In this document: piece by piece, positions 1 through 7,830 of the stretch | Position numbering within the stretch: position 1 is the first letter of the stretch | Layout: every line of letters begins with the position of its first letter | Assembly: GCA_002683515.1 (NCBI GenBank) | Contig: NYTN01000040.1 | Coordinates: 1 to 17,038, forward strand | Source of the DNA: Rhodobiaceae bacterium | GTDB lineage: Bacteria; Pseudomonadota; Alphaproteobacteria; RS24 | Direction of reading: 5' to 3' | DNA: 17,038 nt | The notes under the pieces: generated by a model | The model's input: the letters and a program-made list of their open reading frames with translations, nothing else | The model's database searches: none | Told to the model about the DNA's origin: nothing | Translations under genes and position numbers: made by a program

Positions 1-427
1 CTTCATTTATAAATTGAGAAGCGACTTCCAGCCCGCCATCCAAATAAAGTGCTGCGATTATCGCCTCGCACAGATTCGCCATCACATTATCGCTTAGCAT
101 AATATTATCATTTTGCTGATCGTGAATAAGGGTCGATGCCATATTGAATTTCTGTGCAATTTCAGAACAGCTTTCACGGCTAACAAGAGCACTTAATCTT
201 TTTGCTAACTCACCCTCATCCGCTTGCGGGTATTTGTTCATCAAAGTTTCAGAAATCACCAACCCCAACACCCTATCACCCAGAAACTCAAAGCGTTCAT
301 TATTGCGACCGACCATGCTGGAATGATGAAGGGCTTCATCAAGGAGAGTTGGATTATGAAAATTATGCGCGAGTTTTTTTATCAGCGCGTCTTTAGCTTT
401 ATTATGTTCGACGTTTTCAGATATCAC
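1..427 (-). CDS. rnc: Ribonuclease III, N-terminal part (runs off the left edge)
   Basis: Endoribonuclease that cleaves double-stranded RNA in rRNA and mRNA processing. About 142 residues are readable on the reverse strand, starting MISENVEHNKAKDA. The family signature NNERFEFLGDRVLG is clear and carries the metal-binding Glu and Asp of the catalytic domain. It follows an HSSM-V-RN stretch like the usual THSS..N motif. Further on, DNVMANLCEAIIAALYLDGG matches the second half of the catalytic domain. The dsRNA-binding domain would lie beyond the edge. The start is GTG at 427-425, which overlaps the lepB stop as GTGA. A GAGG ribosome binding site lies 7 nt upstream, inside the lepB end. The lepB-rnc order is standard in Proteobacteria, with era expected next. 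The identification is firm; the gene is incomplete only because of the window edge. Confidence 0.96.
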   Translation of the reverse strand, partial: MISENVEHNKAKDALIKKLAHNFHNPTLLDEALHHSSMVGRNNERFEFLGDRVLGLVISETLMNKYPQADEGELAKRLSALVSRESCSEIAQKFNMASTLIHDQQNDNIMLSDNVMANLCEAIIAALYLDGGLEVASQFINE

Positions 428-1194
428 TCAACGGCCTCAAAAATACGGGTCCATCTGATATTGACTGGCCATTCCCAGACCTTCCAAAAAACCCCTTGAT
501 CATTGACTGAAAAAAATTTGACCTCGGCACGACCGACAATATTTTCATAGGGTACAAAACCGACGGCACGCGAAAAGCGGCTATCCATTGAATTATCCCG
601 ATTATCGCCCATCACAAAATAATACCCCTGCGGAATGTTAAAAATTTCCGTATTATCTCCGCGACCATTCTCAACCAAATCAAGCGTCTGGTAACTAACA
701 CCATTGGGAAGTGTTTCAACATATTGCGTAATCTGTAAGTCTTCCCCATTAGCTTGGGGAGATACAAAATCTTTTATCTTTTCGCGTCGCACAGCGCTCC
801 CGTTCAAATAAAGCTGCCCACTCTTTAATTGCACTGTATCCCCGGGCAGACCGACAACTCTCTTAATGTAATCAGTACGGTTATCTCGGGGGAGTTTAAA
901 AACAATGACATCACCACGCGTCACATCTTTACCCATTATACGATCGGAAAATAGTGGGGGTGAAAAGGGCAGACTATGTCTGGAATAGCCATAGCTATAT
1001 TTCGAGACAAATAAGTAATCGCCAATCAAAAGTGTCGGCAACATCGACCCAGAAGGGATACTAAAAGGCTGAAACAAAAGTGACCGGAACAATATAGCGA
1101 TAAAAAGTGCCTGAACAGCTATCCAGATATTGTCAGAAAAATTTTGTTTAAAATCTTCCTTATTGTTCGAGGGGTTCAAATTATCATCAGACAT
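424..1194 (-). CDS. lepB: Signal peptidase I
   Basis: Inner-membrane serine protease that removes signal peptides from proteins exported by Sec and Tat. Numbered from the ATG chosen here (256 aa), one membrane anchor covers residues 23-41. The catalytic Ser is S50 in PSGSMLPTLLIGD and the general-base Lys is K111 in DYIKRVVGLPGD. The conserved box GDNRDNSMDSR is at 196-206. All active-site residues are present. A TTG two codons upstream (1200) could also start the gene. The GGGG ribosome binding site is about 4 nt from the TTG and 10 nt from the ATG, so I prefer the ATG with modest certainty. The gene lies 17 nt after acpS and overlaps rnc by 4 nt, so co-transcription is likely. The single N-terminal anchor, against two in E. 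coli, is usual in alphaproteobacteria. Confidence 0.97.
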   Translation of the reverse strand: MSDDNLNPSNNKEDFKQNFSDNIWIAVQALFIAILFRSLLFQPFSIPSGSMLPTLLIGDYLFVSKYSYGYSRHSLPFSPPLFSDRIMGKDVTRGDVIVFKLPRDNRTDYIKRVVGLPGDTVQLKSGQLYLNGSAVRREKIKDFVSPQANGEDLQITQYVETLPNGVSYQTLDLVENGRGDNTEIFNIPQGYYFVMGDNRDNSMDSRFSRAVGFVPYENIVGRAEVKFFSVNDQGVFWKVWEWPVNIRWTRIFEAVE

Positions 1195-1211
1195 AGGCAA
1201 TTTACCCCAAG

Positions 1212-1685
1212 TTAATATGATGCCTGCGCGGCAGAAAGAACGACAAATGCCATTGCATAATCACCCTCGTCGGACAGACTAACATGAATTTCCGGAGTCA
1301 TACCCTTCGGGGTTATCTCATGAAGTCTGGCCTCAGCCTCTCCAGAGAGTTTCAAGACAGGACGCCCGTTTAATTCATTTTCAACGAGGATATTTTTAAA
1401 ACCTATTGCGCGAGGGTTGTGAGCAGTTGGTGGCCCCTCATCTATCTTGGTGTCTTGCAAGTTTTTGAGGCCACTCAAACCCCGTATGCCGACACCTAAA
1501 GCCTTGGCGCAGGCTTCTTTTGCAGCAAATCTTTTAGCATAAGAAGCAGCAGGTGATAGCTGCGCCCGCGCCCTTGTTTGCTCAACTTCGGTAAAAACAC
1601 GATTTTCAAAGCGGTCCTCATATATTTTCAGGGATTGCGTGATGCGTCGAATATCCGTCAAATCGCTACCAATGCCCAAAATCAT
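1212..1685 (-). CDS. acpS: Holo-[acyl-carrier-protein] synthase
   Basis: Transfers 4'-phosphopantetheine from CoA to a serine of acyl carrier protein, which activates it for fatty-acid synthesis. Recognisable blocks are MILGIGSDLTDIRRI at the N-terminus with Mg-binding D8, RVFTEVE at 29-35, KRFAAKEACAKALG at 51-64 with the second metal ligand E57, and HVSLSDEGDYAMAFVVL near the C-terminus. At 157 aa it is slightly longer than the usual 120-140, because of an insert after residue 70. The frame stays open 16 codons further upstream into pdxJ. I chose ATG 1685 because the family begins at M-I-x-G-I-G-x-D and because a GGAG site lies 8 nt before it. The gene starts 2 nt after the pdxJ stop, which suggests coupled translation. 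Confidence 0.96.
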   Translation of the reverse strand: MILGIGSDLTDIRRITQSLKIYEDRFENRVFTEVEQTRARAQLSPAASYAKRFAAKEACAKALGVGIRGLSGLKNLQDTKIDEGPPTAHNPRAIGFKNILVENELNGRPVLKLSGEAEARLHEITPKGMTPEIHVSLSDEGDYAMAFVVLSAAQASY

Positions 1686-1687
1686 TT

Positions 1688-2482
1688 TTACAGCTCCACC
1701 GATTTGAGTGTTGACGGCACTGCGGAAGAGCAATCTGCTGCATCAATTAAGCCCCGCATTTTACGGATAATATTTTCGAGCCCTTCAAAAATAGCTTCAC
1801 CAATCATGAAGTGCCCGATATTTAACTCCCGCATACCTTCAATAGCCGCAACAGGCTGAACAGTTTCAAAACACAAACCATGACCGGCATGGACTTCAAG
1901 ACCTGCCTGACGCGCCATCGCCGCTGAAGCTATCAATCGCTCTAACTCAGTTGCCTTTTTAGCCTCCTGACCTGCAGCATGTGCTTCGCAATAGGCGCCT
2001 GTGTGTAACTCGACAACAGCCGCACCCAATGCCTTTGATACAGCTACCTGCACAGGGTCGGGGTCGATAAACAAAGACACACGACACCCTGTATTCGCGA
2101 GCTTATCCACGATTGGGGCAAGCACTTTATGCTCTGCTGCAACATCCAAACCGCCCTCGGTTGTCACTTCCTGACGTTTTTCCGGTACAATACAGACGGC
2201 ATGCGGTTTGTGACGCAATGCAATATTAAGCATTTCCTCCGTCGCAGCCATTTCCAAATTTAACGGTAAATTAATTTCAGCGGAAAGCCGTTCAATATCT
2301 GTATCAGATATATGGCGTCTATCCTCTCTAAGATGAGCTGTTATACCGTCTGCACCTGCTTCAGCCGCAAGCACGGCAGCTCTTACCGGATCAGGGTGGT
2401 CACCACCACGCGCATTACGAATAGTCGCTACGTGATCAATATTTACTCCCAATCTAACATTAGGTTTCGCATTATCTGTCAT
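1688..2482 (-). CDS. pdxJ: Pyridoxine 5'-phosphate synthase
   Basis: Condenses 3-amino-2-oxopropyl phosphate with 1-deoxyxylulose 5-phosphate to make pyridoxine 5'-phosphate, the last ring-forming step of the DXP-dependent vitamin B6 route. The 264-aa TIM-barrel protein carries LGVNIDHVATIRNARGG at 11-27, GADGITAHLREDRRHISD at 43-60 (catalytic His at 50), NLEMA at 75-79 with the catalytic Glu, and the phosphate-site motif EVHAGHGL. Length and motifs match the family, plus a short Ser-rich C-terminal tail. The start is ATG 2482, with only a weak GAG-type ribosome binding site upstream. The gene is 71 nt downstream of the DUF2062 gene and 2 nt upstream of acpS, the normal alphaproteobacterial pdxJ-acpS arrangement. 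Confidence 0.97.
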   Translation of the reverse strand: MTDNAKPNVRLGVNIDHVATIRNARGGDHPDPVRAAVLAAEAGADGITAHLREDRRHISDTDIERLSAEINLPLNLEMAATEEMLNIALRHKPHAVCIVPEKRQEVTTEGGLDVAAEHKVLAPIVDKLANTGCRVSLFIDPDPVQVAVSKALGAAVVELHTGAYCEAHAAGQEAKKATELERLIASAAMARQAGLEVHAGHGLCFETVQPVAAIEGMRELNIGHFMIGEAIFEGLENIIRKMRGLIDAADCSSAVPSTLKSVEL

Positions 2483-2553
2483 TTAACTGCTCATGACTGT
2501 TCATTTTAGCTCGGTTTAATTCGCAAACTCTTAATAGCATGTCTCTTAACACT

Positions 2554-3111
2554 TCAGAGACCTGATTTAACGTTTTTTTTCTTTACTTCGCGTGATGCCT
2601 TTTTCTTTTTGTAAAAATCTATCAAAATGTTTGTAGGTATATAGGTCAAAATAGTAATTAAGACACCCAAAGGCAGAGCACCAATAGTCATTGGTACAAT
2701 AATGGGACCGAATGTTTCTATCGGCGATAAAAATATATTTTCTAGCGTCATAACGGGAAATGCGTTGTCGTCATACCCCCGTCCAAGCAAAAAATTGCCC
2801 GTGTTAAATGTAGATAACCATATAAAGGGAAACGTGAAAGGATTCCCGACCCAAGTGCCGATAGCAGACGCGATGATGTTACCGCCAAAAAACCAAGCCA
2901 ATAAAGCCGCTGTCACAAAATGAGTACCCATAAAAGGTGAAGCGGATACGCCAGCTCCAATCGCAAGCCCAAGTGCAATACTGTGTCCGTCTCCTTTAAG
3001 ACGTAATAATCTGTGCCAAACATATTGCGTAGCCCGATACCATCCAGCCCGAGGCCAGATCCACTCACGAAACTGACTTAAACTATCTAACGGCCGTCGT
3101 CTCTTGAACAT
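2554..3111 (-). CDS. DUF2062 family membrane protein
   Basis: A 185-aa predicted inner-membrane protein of the DUF2062 family, whose function is not established. After a basic N-terminus (MFKRRRP) there are hydrophobic segments at about 44-75, 79-100 and 136-160, then a very basic tail (YKKKKASREVKKKN). The family's conserved motifs SPFMGTH (58-64) and GNPFTFPF (89-96) are both visible. The ATG shares its first base with the pyrE stop codon (TAATG), and a GGGA site lies just inside the end of pyrE, so translation is probably coupled to pyrE. Family members often sit beside pyrE or pdxJ in alphaproteobacteria. Nothing in the sequence ties this protein directly to pyrimidine or B6 synthesis. 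Confidence 0.9.
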   Translation of the reverse strand: MFKRRRPLDSLSQFREWIWPRAGWYRATQYVWHRLLRLKGDGHSIALGLAIGAGVSASPFMGTHFVTAALLAWFFGGNIIASAIGTWVGNPFTFPFIWLSTFNTGNFLLGRGYDDNAFPVMTLENIFLSPIETFGPIIVPMTIGALPLGVLITILTYIPTNILIDFYKKKKASREVKKKNVKSGL

Positions 3112-3710
3112 TATTTTCCCAACGACCGACTGCCGGGCTTAATGGCTTTAACAGATTTTAAATCTGATGGTACATCACGCGCTTTGAAGGTTTCAATTTC
3201 CAAATCGGCGAGTGAAAGAAGTTTCACACCGATTTTTGCCTTACCACCTGAGCGATTAATAAGGCATGTTGTACCAACAACAGAGCCGCCATGCTCCCTA
3301 ATGGCCGCGATTGCTTCTTTAGAAGAAAGTCCGGTAGTAACAATATCTTCAACCATCAGCACCCGAGGTTTACGACCTTGAATTGAGTCAAAACCAAAAC
3401 CACGACGAAAAGTGAATTTGCCATGCTCGCGCTCCAAGAACATTGCAGGCACACCTAACTGACGACCCATCTCATAACCGACAATCACGCCACCCATAGC
3501 CGGGGAAACGACATAATCAATCTCTTTATCAATTTCTTGTTTAACCTTGCCAGCCAGAACTTTACATAGCCGCGAGGCTCGTTTTGCATCCATTAAAACT
3601 CGAGCGCATTGAAGATAATTTCGGCTATGCAGACCCGAAGATAGAATAAAATGACCATCAAGCAGCGCACTCGAGTCACGAAACAGTTTTAATACAGCTT
3701 CAGATTTCAT
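3111..3710 (-). CDS. pyrE: Orotate phosphoribosyltransferase
   Basis: Transfers the phosphoribosyl group of PRPP to orotate to give OMP in de novo pyrimidine synthesis. The protein is 199 aa from the start chosen here. It has the N-terminal GHFILSSGLHSRNYLQCA block (19-36), the core motif SPAMGGVIVGYEMGRQLGVP (69-88), the catalytic-loop region FLEREHGKFTFRRGF (91-105) and the PRPP-binding motif VLMVEDIVTTGLS (117-129). The frame also opens at ATG 3725, five codons earlier. I prefer ATG 3710 because GAG lies 6 nt before it, the upstream ATG has no such site, and family members start at about this point. It follows rsh by 39 nt and runs into the DUF2062 gene with a 1-nt overlap. Confidence 0.97.
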   Translation of the reverse strand: MKSEAVLKLFRDSSALLDGHFILSSGLHSRNYLQCARVLMDAKRASRLCKVLAGKVKQEIDKEIDYVVSPAMGGVIVGYEMGRQLGVPAMFLEREHGKFTFRRGFGFDSIQGRKPRVLMVEDIVTTGLSSKEAIAAIREHGGSVVGTTCLINRSGGKAKIGVKLLSLADLEIETFKARDVPSDLKSVKAIKPGSRSLGK

Positions 3711-3749
3711 TTCACGCTCTTTCATCTGGGTTGTGTACGTTTAAAAGAA

Positions 3750-5906
3750 TTAGGCTACTACTCTTTTAACGCGATTCACGAGACGACTCCCACGTAATGC
3801 GGAGATTATTTCTTTTACATGATTTAAATCGCGTACTTCCAAATCCATTTCTAAGAAGCAGAAATCTTCATCTCGTTGGTTCATAGATAAATTGGAAATA
3901 TTTGCTCCAAATTCACCTATTGTTCGAGAAATAATCGCTAGAGCACCAATCTTATTTGCAACAGTCAGCGTGAGGCGTGTATCATACATTCGATCATAGC
4001 TGGCATCATTATCCCACTTTAACGGCAACCATCTACCAAGCTCAGCCTCATAATCTTGAAGCAAAGGTGAGGAAATTGGATAAACCATAACACCTTCACC
4101 GGGCGTCATAATACCAACTATACGATCTCCGGGGAGGGGAAAAGTATCGGGCGCAAATTTTATAGCTGAGAAGGAGCCGCCACCAATAACCGGAGCGTTT
4201 TTCTTTCCGTCACTCCCCACTTTCGACGTAATGGCATTTAACGCTGTAACGAGCATGCCAGGAGATTTTTGGTCCGGATATACTTTCCTGAAAACCTCAG
4301 TACCTGAAACCTCTCCTCCACCGACCATTGCATAAAGGTCATCGAGAGTTTCGCAATCCAACGGCACCAATGCCCGTTCAAGGTGGTTATCATCATAACT
4401 TTTCTTTTCAGCTTGAAACACACTCGCAATTATTTCCCGCCCAGTTTGGATATGTGCCAGATGTTCATTCTCTCGGAGATGATGACGTATAGCCGCGCGC
4501 GCTTTGCCAGTCACTACTATGCTTTCCCAGTTTGCCGAGGGTAACTGACCTTCTGCACGAATAATTTCCACCTCATCACCATTGCGCAAGACCGTTCTAA
4601 TTGGGGTGATATTCCCGTTCACCCGTGCGCCCGCACAACTATTTCCAACTTCGGTGTGAACCGCATAGGCAAAATCAAGCGGTGTTGCGCCTTTTGGCAA
4701 GGCAATAATTCTACCTTTAGGGGTAAAACAGAAAACTTGATCATGGAAAAGCTCCATTTTGGTATCTTCGAGAAATTCCTCGGCTGTATTTGCGATTTTT
4801 AGCTGGTCGACAAGCTCCTGAAGCCACTTAAAGGGTTTAATATCTTCAAAAACTTTTCTTCTTTCGTCATCGCTGTCCTTGTAAAGCCAATGGGCAGCGA
4901 CACCGTTCTGCGCAATCGTGTGCATTTCGGACGTACGGATTTGAATTTCAACACGCTGACGGTTCGGGCCGATAATCGTGGTGTGAAGCGAACGATAATT
5001 ATTCGTTTTAGGAACCGAGATGAAATCTTTAAAGCGCCCTGGAACAAATTGCCATTTCCTATGAACAGCGCCGAGCGCTCGATAACAATCAACCTCTCCG
5101 TTAACAATAACGCGGAAGCCAAAAATATCTGAAAGTTGTTCAAGAGAGATAGATTTATTTTCCATTTTTCGCCAAATAGAAAATGGACTTTTTTCACGGC
5201 CCTCTACAGCTGCCTCGACGCCTTCCTTCGTAAGCAAGTTTTTTAAATCATAAGCGATACTATCTAGCATATCGCTTCGCTCGGCTTTTAGGGCGACAAG
5301 CTTATCGGAAATCAAACTATAACCTTGCGGTTTTAGCATTTTAAACGAGAGATCTTCGAGTTCTTCACGAAAAGATTGGATACCCATTCGCCCGGCAAGC
5401 GGCGCATAAATCTCGAGTGTCTCCTGCGCGATACGCTGTTTACGTTTGGGATCCTGAATATAATCCAATGTTCGCATATTGTGCAGTCGGTCAGCAAGCT
5501 TAACAATCAGGACACGAATATCATTTGCCGTCGCCACTAATAATTTACGGAAATTTTCTGCCTGTTTATTTTGATCAGCGGTAAGCTCAAGCTTAGAAAG
5601 TTTGGTGACACCATCAACAAGTTGGGCAACTTCTTCACCAAAAAGCCTCTGCAACTCTTCATAAGTTGCATCCGTATCCTCAAGCGTATCATGAAGGAGG
5701 CCCGTAACAATGGTTGGCTCGTCGAGTTTTAATTCGGTTAAGATACCCGCCACTTCGACTGGATGAGAAAAATAAGGATCACCGGACGCGCGCTTCTGGT
5801 CACCGTGTTTTTTTACGGTGAAAACATATGCTTGATTCAGGAGGTTTTCATCAAGATTACTGAGATAGCCTGAGACTTTATCAACAAGCTCAAATTGACG
5901 CATCAT
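3750..5906 (-). CDS. rsh: Bifunctional (p)ppGpp synthetase/hydrolase (Rsh, RelA/SpoT type)
   Basis: Makes and degrades the alarmone (p)ppGpp that drives the stringent response. It is full length at 718 aa. The HD hydrolase domain has FSHPVEVAGIL at 46-56, the HD pair in GLLHDTLEDT (H72 D73, E76 D77) and ADRLHNMRTL at 138-147. The synthetase domain covers about 240-345 and includes RFKD at 291-294, NNYRSLHTTI, and EIQIRT with E320. RxKD rather than ExDD in the synthetase loop is the form known from bifunctional enzymes. A TGS domain lies at about 386-448 and a C-terminal ACT domain at about 644-718. Both catalytic domains look intact, as expected for the single Rsh common in alphaproteobacteria. 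The start is ATG 5906, with a strong GGGAGGA site 7 nt upstream. It lies 33 nt after rpoZ, the usual pairing. Confidence 0.97.
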   Translation of the reverse strand: MMRQFELVDKVSGYLSNLDENLLNQAYVFTVKKHGDQKRASGDPYFSHPVEVAGILTELKLDEPTIVTGLLHDTLEDTDATYEELQRLFGEEVAQLVDGVTKLSKLELTADQNKQAENFRKLLVATANDIRVLIVKLADRLHNMRTLDYIQDPKRKQRIAQETLEIYAPLAGRMGIQSFREELEDLSFKMLKPQGYSLISDKLVALKAERSDMLDSIAYDLKNLLTKEGVEAAVEGREKSPFSIWRKMENKSISLEQLSDIFGFRVIVNGEVDCYRALGAVHRKWQFVPGRFKDFISVPKTNNYRSLHTTIIGPNRQRVEIQIRTSEMHTIAQNGVAAHWLYKDSDDERRKVFEDIKPFKWLQELVDQLKIANTAEEFLEDTKMELFHDQVFCFTPKGRIIALPKGATPLDFAYAVHTEVGNSCAGARVNGNITPIRTVLRNGDEVEIIRAEGQLPSANWESIVVTGKARAAIRHHLRENEHLAHIQTGREIIASVFQAEKKSYDDNHLERALVPLDCETLDDLYAMVGGGEVSGTEVFRKVYPDQKSPGMLVTALNAITSKVGSDGKKNAPVIGGGSFSAIKFAPDTFPLPGDRIVGIMTPGEGVMVYPISSPLLQDYEAELGRWLPLKWDNDASYDRMYDTRLTLTVANKIGALAIISRTIGEFGANISNLSMNQRDEDFCFLEMDLEVRDLNHVKEIISALRGSRLVNRVKRVVA

Positions 5907-5939
5907 TTTGGCGTCCTCCCAAAGTTGCTTTCAGGAGTC

Positions 5940-6386
5940 TTAGTAATCGTTACCCTTGTCATGATTGGAACTACTGCTGGATCCCTTAGAAGCCATTTGC
6001 TCCATTTCCTGAAGAGCAGCAAGAATATCTTCTTCACCCATTGGTGGCGCAGAGGCTTCTTGTGATGCATCTTCACTTGCTTCAGCGTCTACATCGACGT
6101 TTTCGGCAGGGGCAAGTTGTGGTGCCATAACTTGCATGTCAGCTTCCGGCTCATCAACATCCACCTGACGTTGCATGGATGATACCAATTGCTCACGCAA
6201 TTCAACTGGCTCAAGTTTTTCATCGGCTATTTCACGGAGGGCGACGACTGGATTTTTATCATTGTCACGCTCAACGAGAATCTCAGCGCCAGACGACATG
6301 CTACGTGCGCGGTGAGCAGAAAATAAAACCAATTCAAAACGATTGGGAATTTTGTCAACACAGTCTTCGACGGTCACACGTGCCAT
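5940..6386 (-). CDS. rpoZ: RNA polymerase omega subunit
   Basis: Small subunit that helps fold and stabilise the beta' subunit of RNA polymerase. The omega fold is in the first 75 residues or so: MARVTVEDCVDKIPNRFEL, then HRARSM, then NPVVALREIADEKL. The 148-aa protein is longer than E. coli omega (91 aa). The extra C-terminus is acidic and low in complexity (DEPEADMQVMAPQ, then ENVDVDAEASEDASQEASA) and ends in a Ser-rich GSSSSSNHDKGNDY. Extended acidic omega tails are common in alphaproteobacteria. The start is ATG 6386, with AGGAG 7 nt upstream. It is followed closely by rsh. The 143-nt upstream gap holds an inverted repeat (6428-6467), which leaves room for a separate promoter. Confidence 0.95.
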   Translation of the reverse strand: MARVTVEDCVDKIPNRFELVLFSAHRARSMSSGAEILVERDNDKNPVVALREIADEKLEPVELREQLVSSMQRQVDVDEPEADMQVMAPQLAPAENVDVDAEASEDASQEASAPPMGEEDILAALQEMEQMASKGSSSSSNHDKGNDY

Positions 6387-6427
6387 GCTTAAACTCCTGA
6401 AAATAATTAACTAGCATTGTTAAATAT

Positions 6428-6467
6428 CTCAAAAACAGACGCTGGATTATTGAAACATGTTTTTGAG
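6428..6467. repeat. 10-bp perfect inverted repeat upstream of rpoZ
   Basis: The arms CTCAAAAACA (6428-6437) and TGTTTTTGAG (6458-6467) are exact reverse complements separated by 20 nt. The element lies 42-81 nt upstream of the rpoZ start in an AT-rich gap after folK. It could be an operator for a dimeric regulator or an RNA hairpin in the rpoZ leader. The AT-rich stem and long loop make it a poor intrinsic terminator. I do not recognise the motif. Confidence 0.5.
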
Positions 6468-6529
6468 TAATTATCAATTTGATTGCTGTTTAGTTACTTC
6501 TATTTTGATTATTTCGCAAGAAAAAACGC

Positions 6530-7018
6530 CTATATTTTCTCTATTTTAAGCTGTTCTGTGATGCAAAGGCTATTCCAAAGTGTACTCACCGACTTGCCGG
6601 TTCTAGGATCCCGCCATTCTGGCGCAACATCCATAAGAGGCCGGAGAACAAATCCGCGTTTTGTAATCTCAGGATGAGGAAGGTTTAAACGCCCCTGAAT
6701 CATATGCCCGTGCCAATCCAGAACATCTAAGTCAAGCGTGCGTGCACCCCATCTAACACTTCTCTGCCGCTCAAATTGATTTTCGATAGCCTGAAGTCTG
6801 TCCAAAAGACCATGGGGCATCAAAACACTACTCAATCGTACGACTAAGTTTACATAATTTTCCTGTCCGAGCGGGCCAACAGGCGGTGTATTATAAAAAT
6901 TGGAACAGGAAAGAATTTTCATACCGTTTGATTGCATAGCGTTCAGGCTTTCTTTCACGGTTTCAATTGGCGCGCCCACTTTGCCTGATAGATTGGAACC
7001 AATGCCCACAAGTATCAT
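6530..7018 (-). CDS. folK: 2-amino-4-hydroxy-6-hydroxymethyldihydropteridine pyrophosphokinase (HPPK)
   Basis: Transfers pyrophosphate from ATP to 6-hydroxymethyl-7,8-dihydropterin in folate synthesis. The 162-aa protein from ATG 7018 begins MILVGIGSNLSG, the usual family N-terminus. It contains YNTPPVGPLGQENYVNLV and the signature RWGARTLDLDVL (89-100), with Mg-binding D96 and D98. LPHPEITKRGFVLRPLMDVAP closes the core. The frame extends upstream to a TTG at 7054, but the ATG has a GGAA site 7 nt before it and matches the family start, so I chose it. It is the first gene of the long minus-strand run. The 132-nt gap upstream is shared with the divergent glycosylase gene and should hold both promoters, although I could not pick out convincing boxes. 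Confidence 0.95.
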   Translation of the reverse strand: MILVGIGSNLSGKVGAPIETVKESLNAMQSNGMKILSCSNFYNTPPVGPLGQENYVNLVVRLSSVLMPHGLLDRLQAIENQFERQRSVRWGARTLDLDVLDWHGHMIQGRLNLPHPEITKRGFVLRPLMDVAPEWRDPRTGKSVSTLWNSLCITEQLKIEKI

Positions 7019-7150
7019 CTGACTTTCCAGTTTTGCTGACCGTTTTCGGCCCAATAGATAAATATCGCTTACAGCTTATCAAGTACAAAGACAAATCATA
7101 AAGCGGCATAGCGCTGTTTCAAATCTTCAATTGGCCTGTTAAAAAGTAAT

Positions 7151-7819
7151 ATGAATAATTCTACCAACTTAAAGCCAGAGGCAGAAAGAGACTGCCCGTT
7201 ATGTCCTCGCCTCGTAGACTATCGTCAGGCCAATCAAACAGACCATCCCGACTGGTTTAATGGCGCAGTACCCTCTTTCGGGCAGGAGAATGCTGAGGTG
7301 TTAATTGTCGGCCTCGCCCCAGGAGTTACCGGTGCCAACCGAACGGGACGTCCTTTTACGGGCGACTGGGCAGGTGATTTACTATACGCCACACTTGCAA
7401 AATTCAATCTTTCAGACGGTCAATATGATAGGCGTCTAGATGATGGATTGAGCCTCAAAAAAGTGATGATTACAAATGCAGTTCGCTGTGTGCCGCCGCA
7501 AAACAAACCTACTTCCGCAGAAATTAAAACTTGCCGACCTTTTCTCAACTCTAGAATGAATACCTTAACAAATTTAAAGGTCATTCTCGCATTAGGTAAA
7601 ATCGCACATGACAGCATTATTGCAGCATTAGGTTTAAGCTTGAAGGATTACCCCTTCGGTCACGCAAATCGTCATGATATCCCCGCAGATAAAACCACCG
7701 CCTACGCACCAGTCATGTTCGATAGCTATCACTGCTCGCGCTATAATACGAATACCCGCAGACTGACCCCTGAGATGTTTGAGAATGTGTTCGAGAAAAT
7801 CTCCGCGGAACTGGAATAA
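7151..7819 (+). CDS. Uracil-DNA glycosylase, family 5 (UdgB type)
   Basis: Base-excision repair enzyme that removes uracil and related deaminated bases from DNA. The 222-aa protein has four cysteines placed as in the iron-sulfur glycosylases: C15 and C18 in CPLCPRL, then C113 and C128. Motif 1 reads GLAPGVTGANRTGRPFTGD (54-72), which lacks the Asp or Asn of families 1 and 4 and fits family 5. The C-terminal motif is SYHCSRYNTNTRRLTPEMF (192-210), with H194 and N199 as in the family 5 His-x-Ser-x-x-Asn block. It is transcribed divergently from folK and ends 11 nt from the convergent ELM1-like gene. The ATG has only a weak purine-rich ribosome binding site. The family call is confident; the exact substrate range cannot be read from sequence. 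Confidence 0.92.
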   Translation: MNNSTNLKPEAERDCPLCPRLVDYRQANQTDHPDWFNGAVPSFGQENAEVLIVGLAPGVTGANRTGRPFTGDWAGDLLYATLAKFNLSDGQYDRRLDDGLSLKKVMITNAVRCVPPQNKPTSAEIKTCRPFLNSRMNTLTNLKVILALGKIAHDSIIAALGLSLKDYPFGHANRHDIPADKTTAYAPVMFDSYHCSRYNTNTRRLTPEMFENVFEKISAELE

Positions 7820-7830
7820 ATCGTTAAAAC

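Noticed and set aside
1686..1733. Upstream extension of acpS into pdxJ
   Set aside because: Family proteins begin at MI-x-GIG-x-D, and ATG 1685 has a GGAG site. The extra 16 codons are pdxJ sequence in another frame.
4238..5197. Open frames within rsh (4238-4429 and 4799-5197 minus, 4890-5132 plus)
   Set aside because: All lie within the continuous 718-codon Rsh frame and have no recognisable content.
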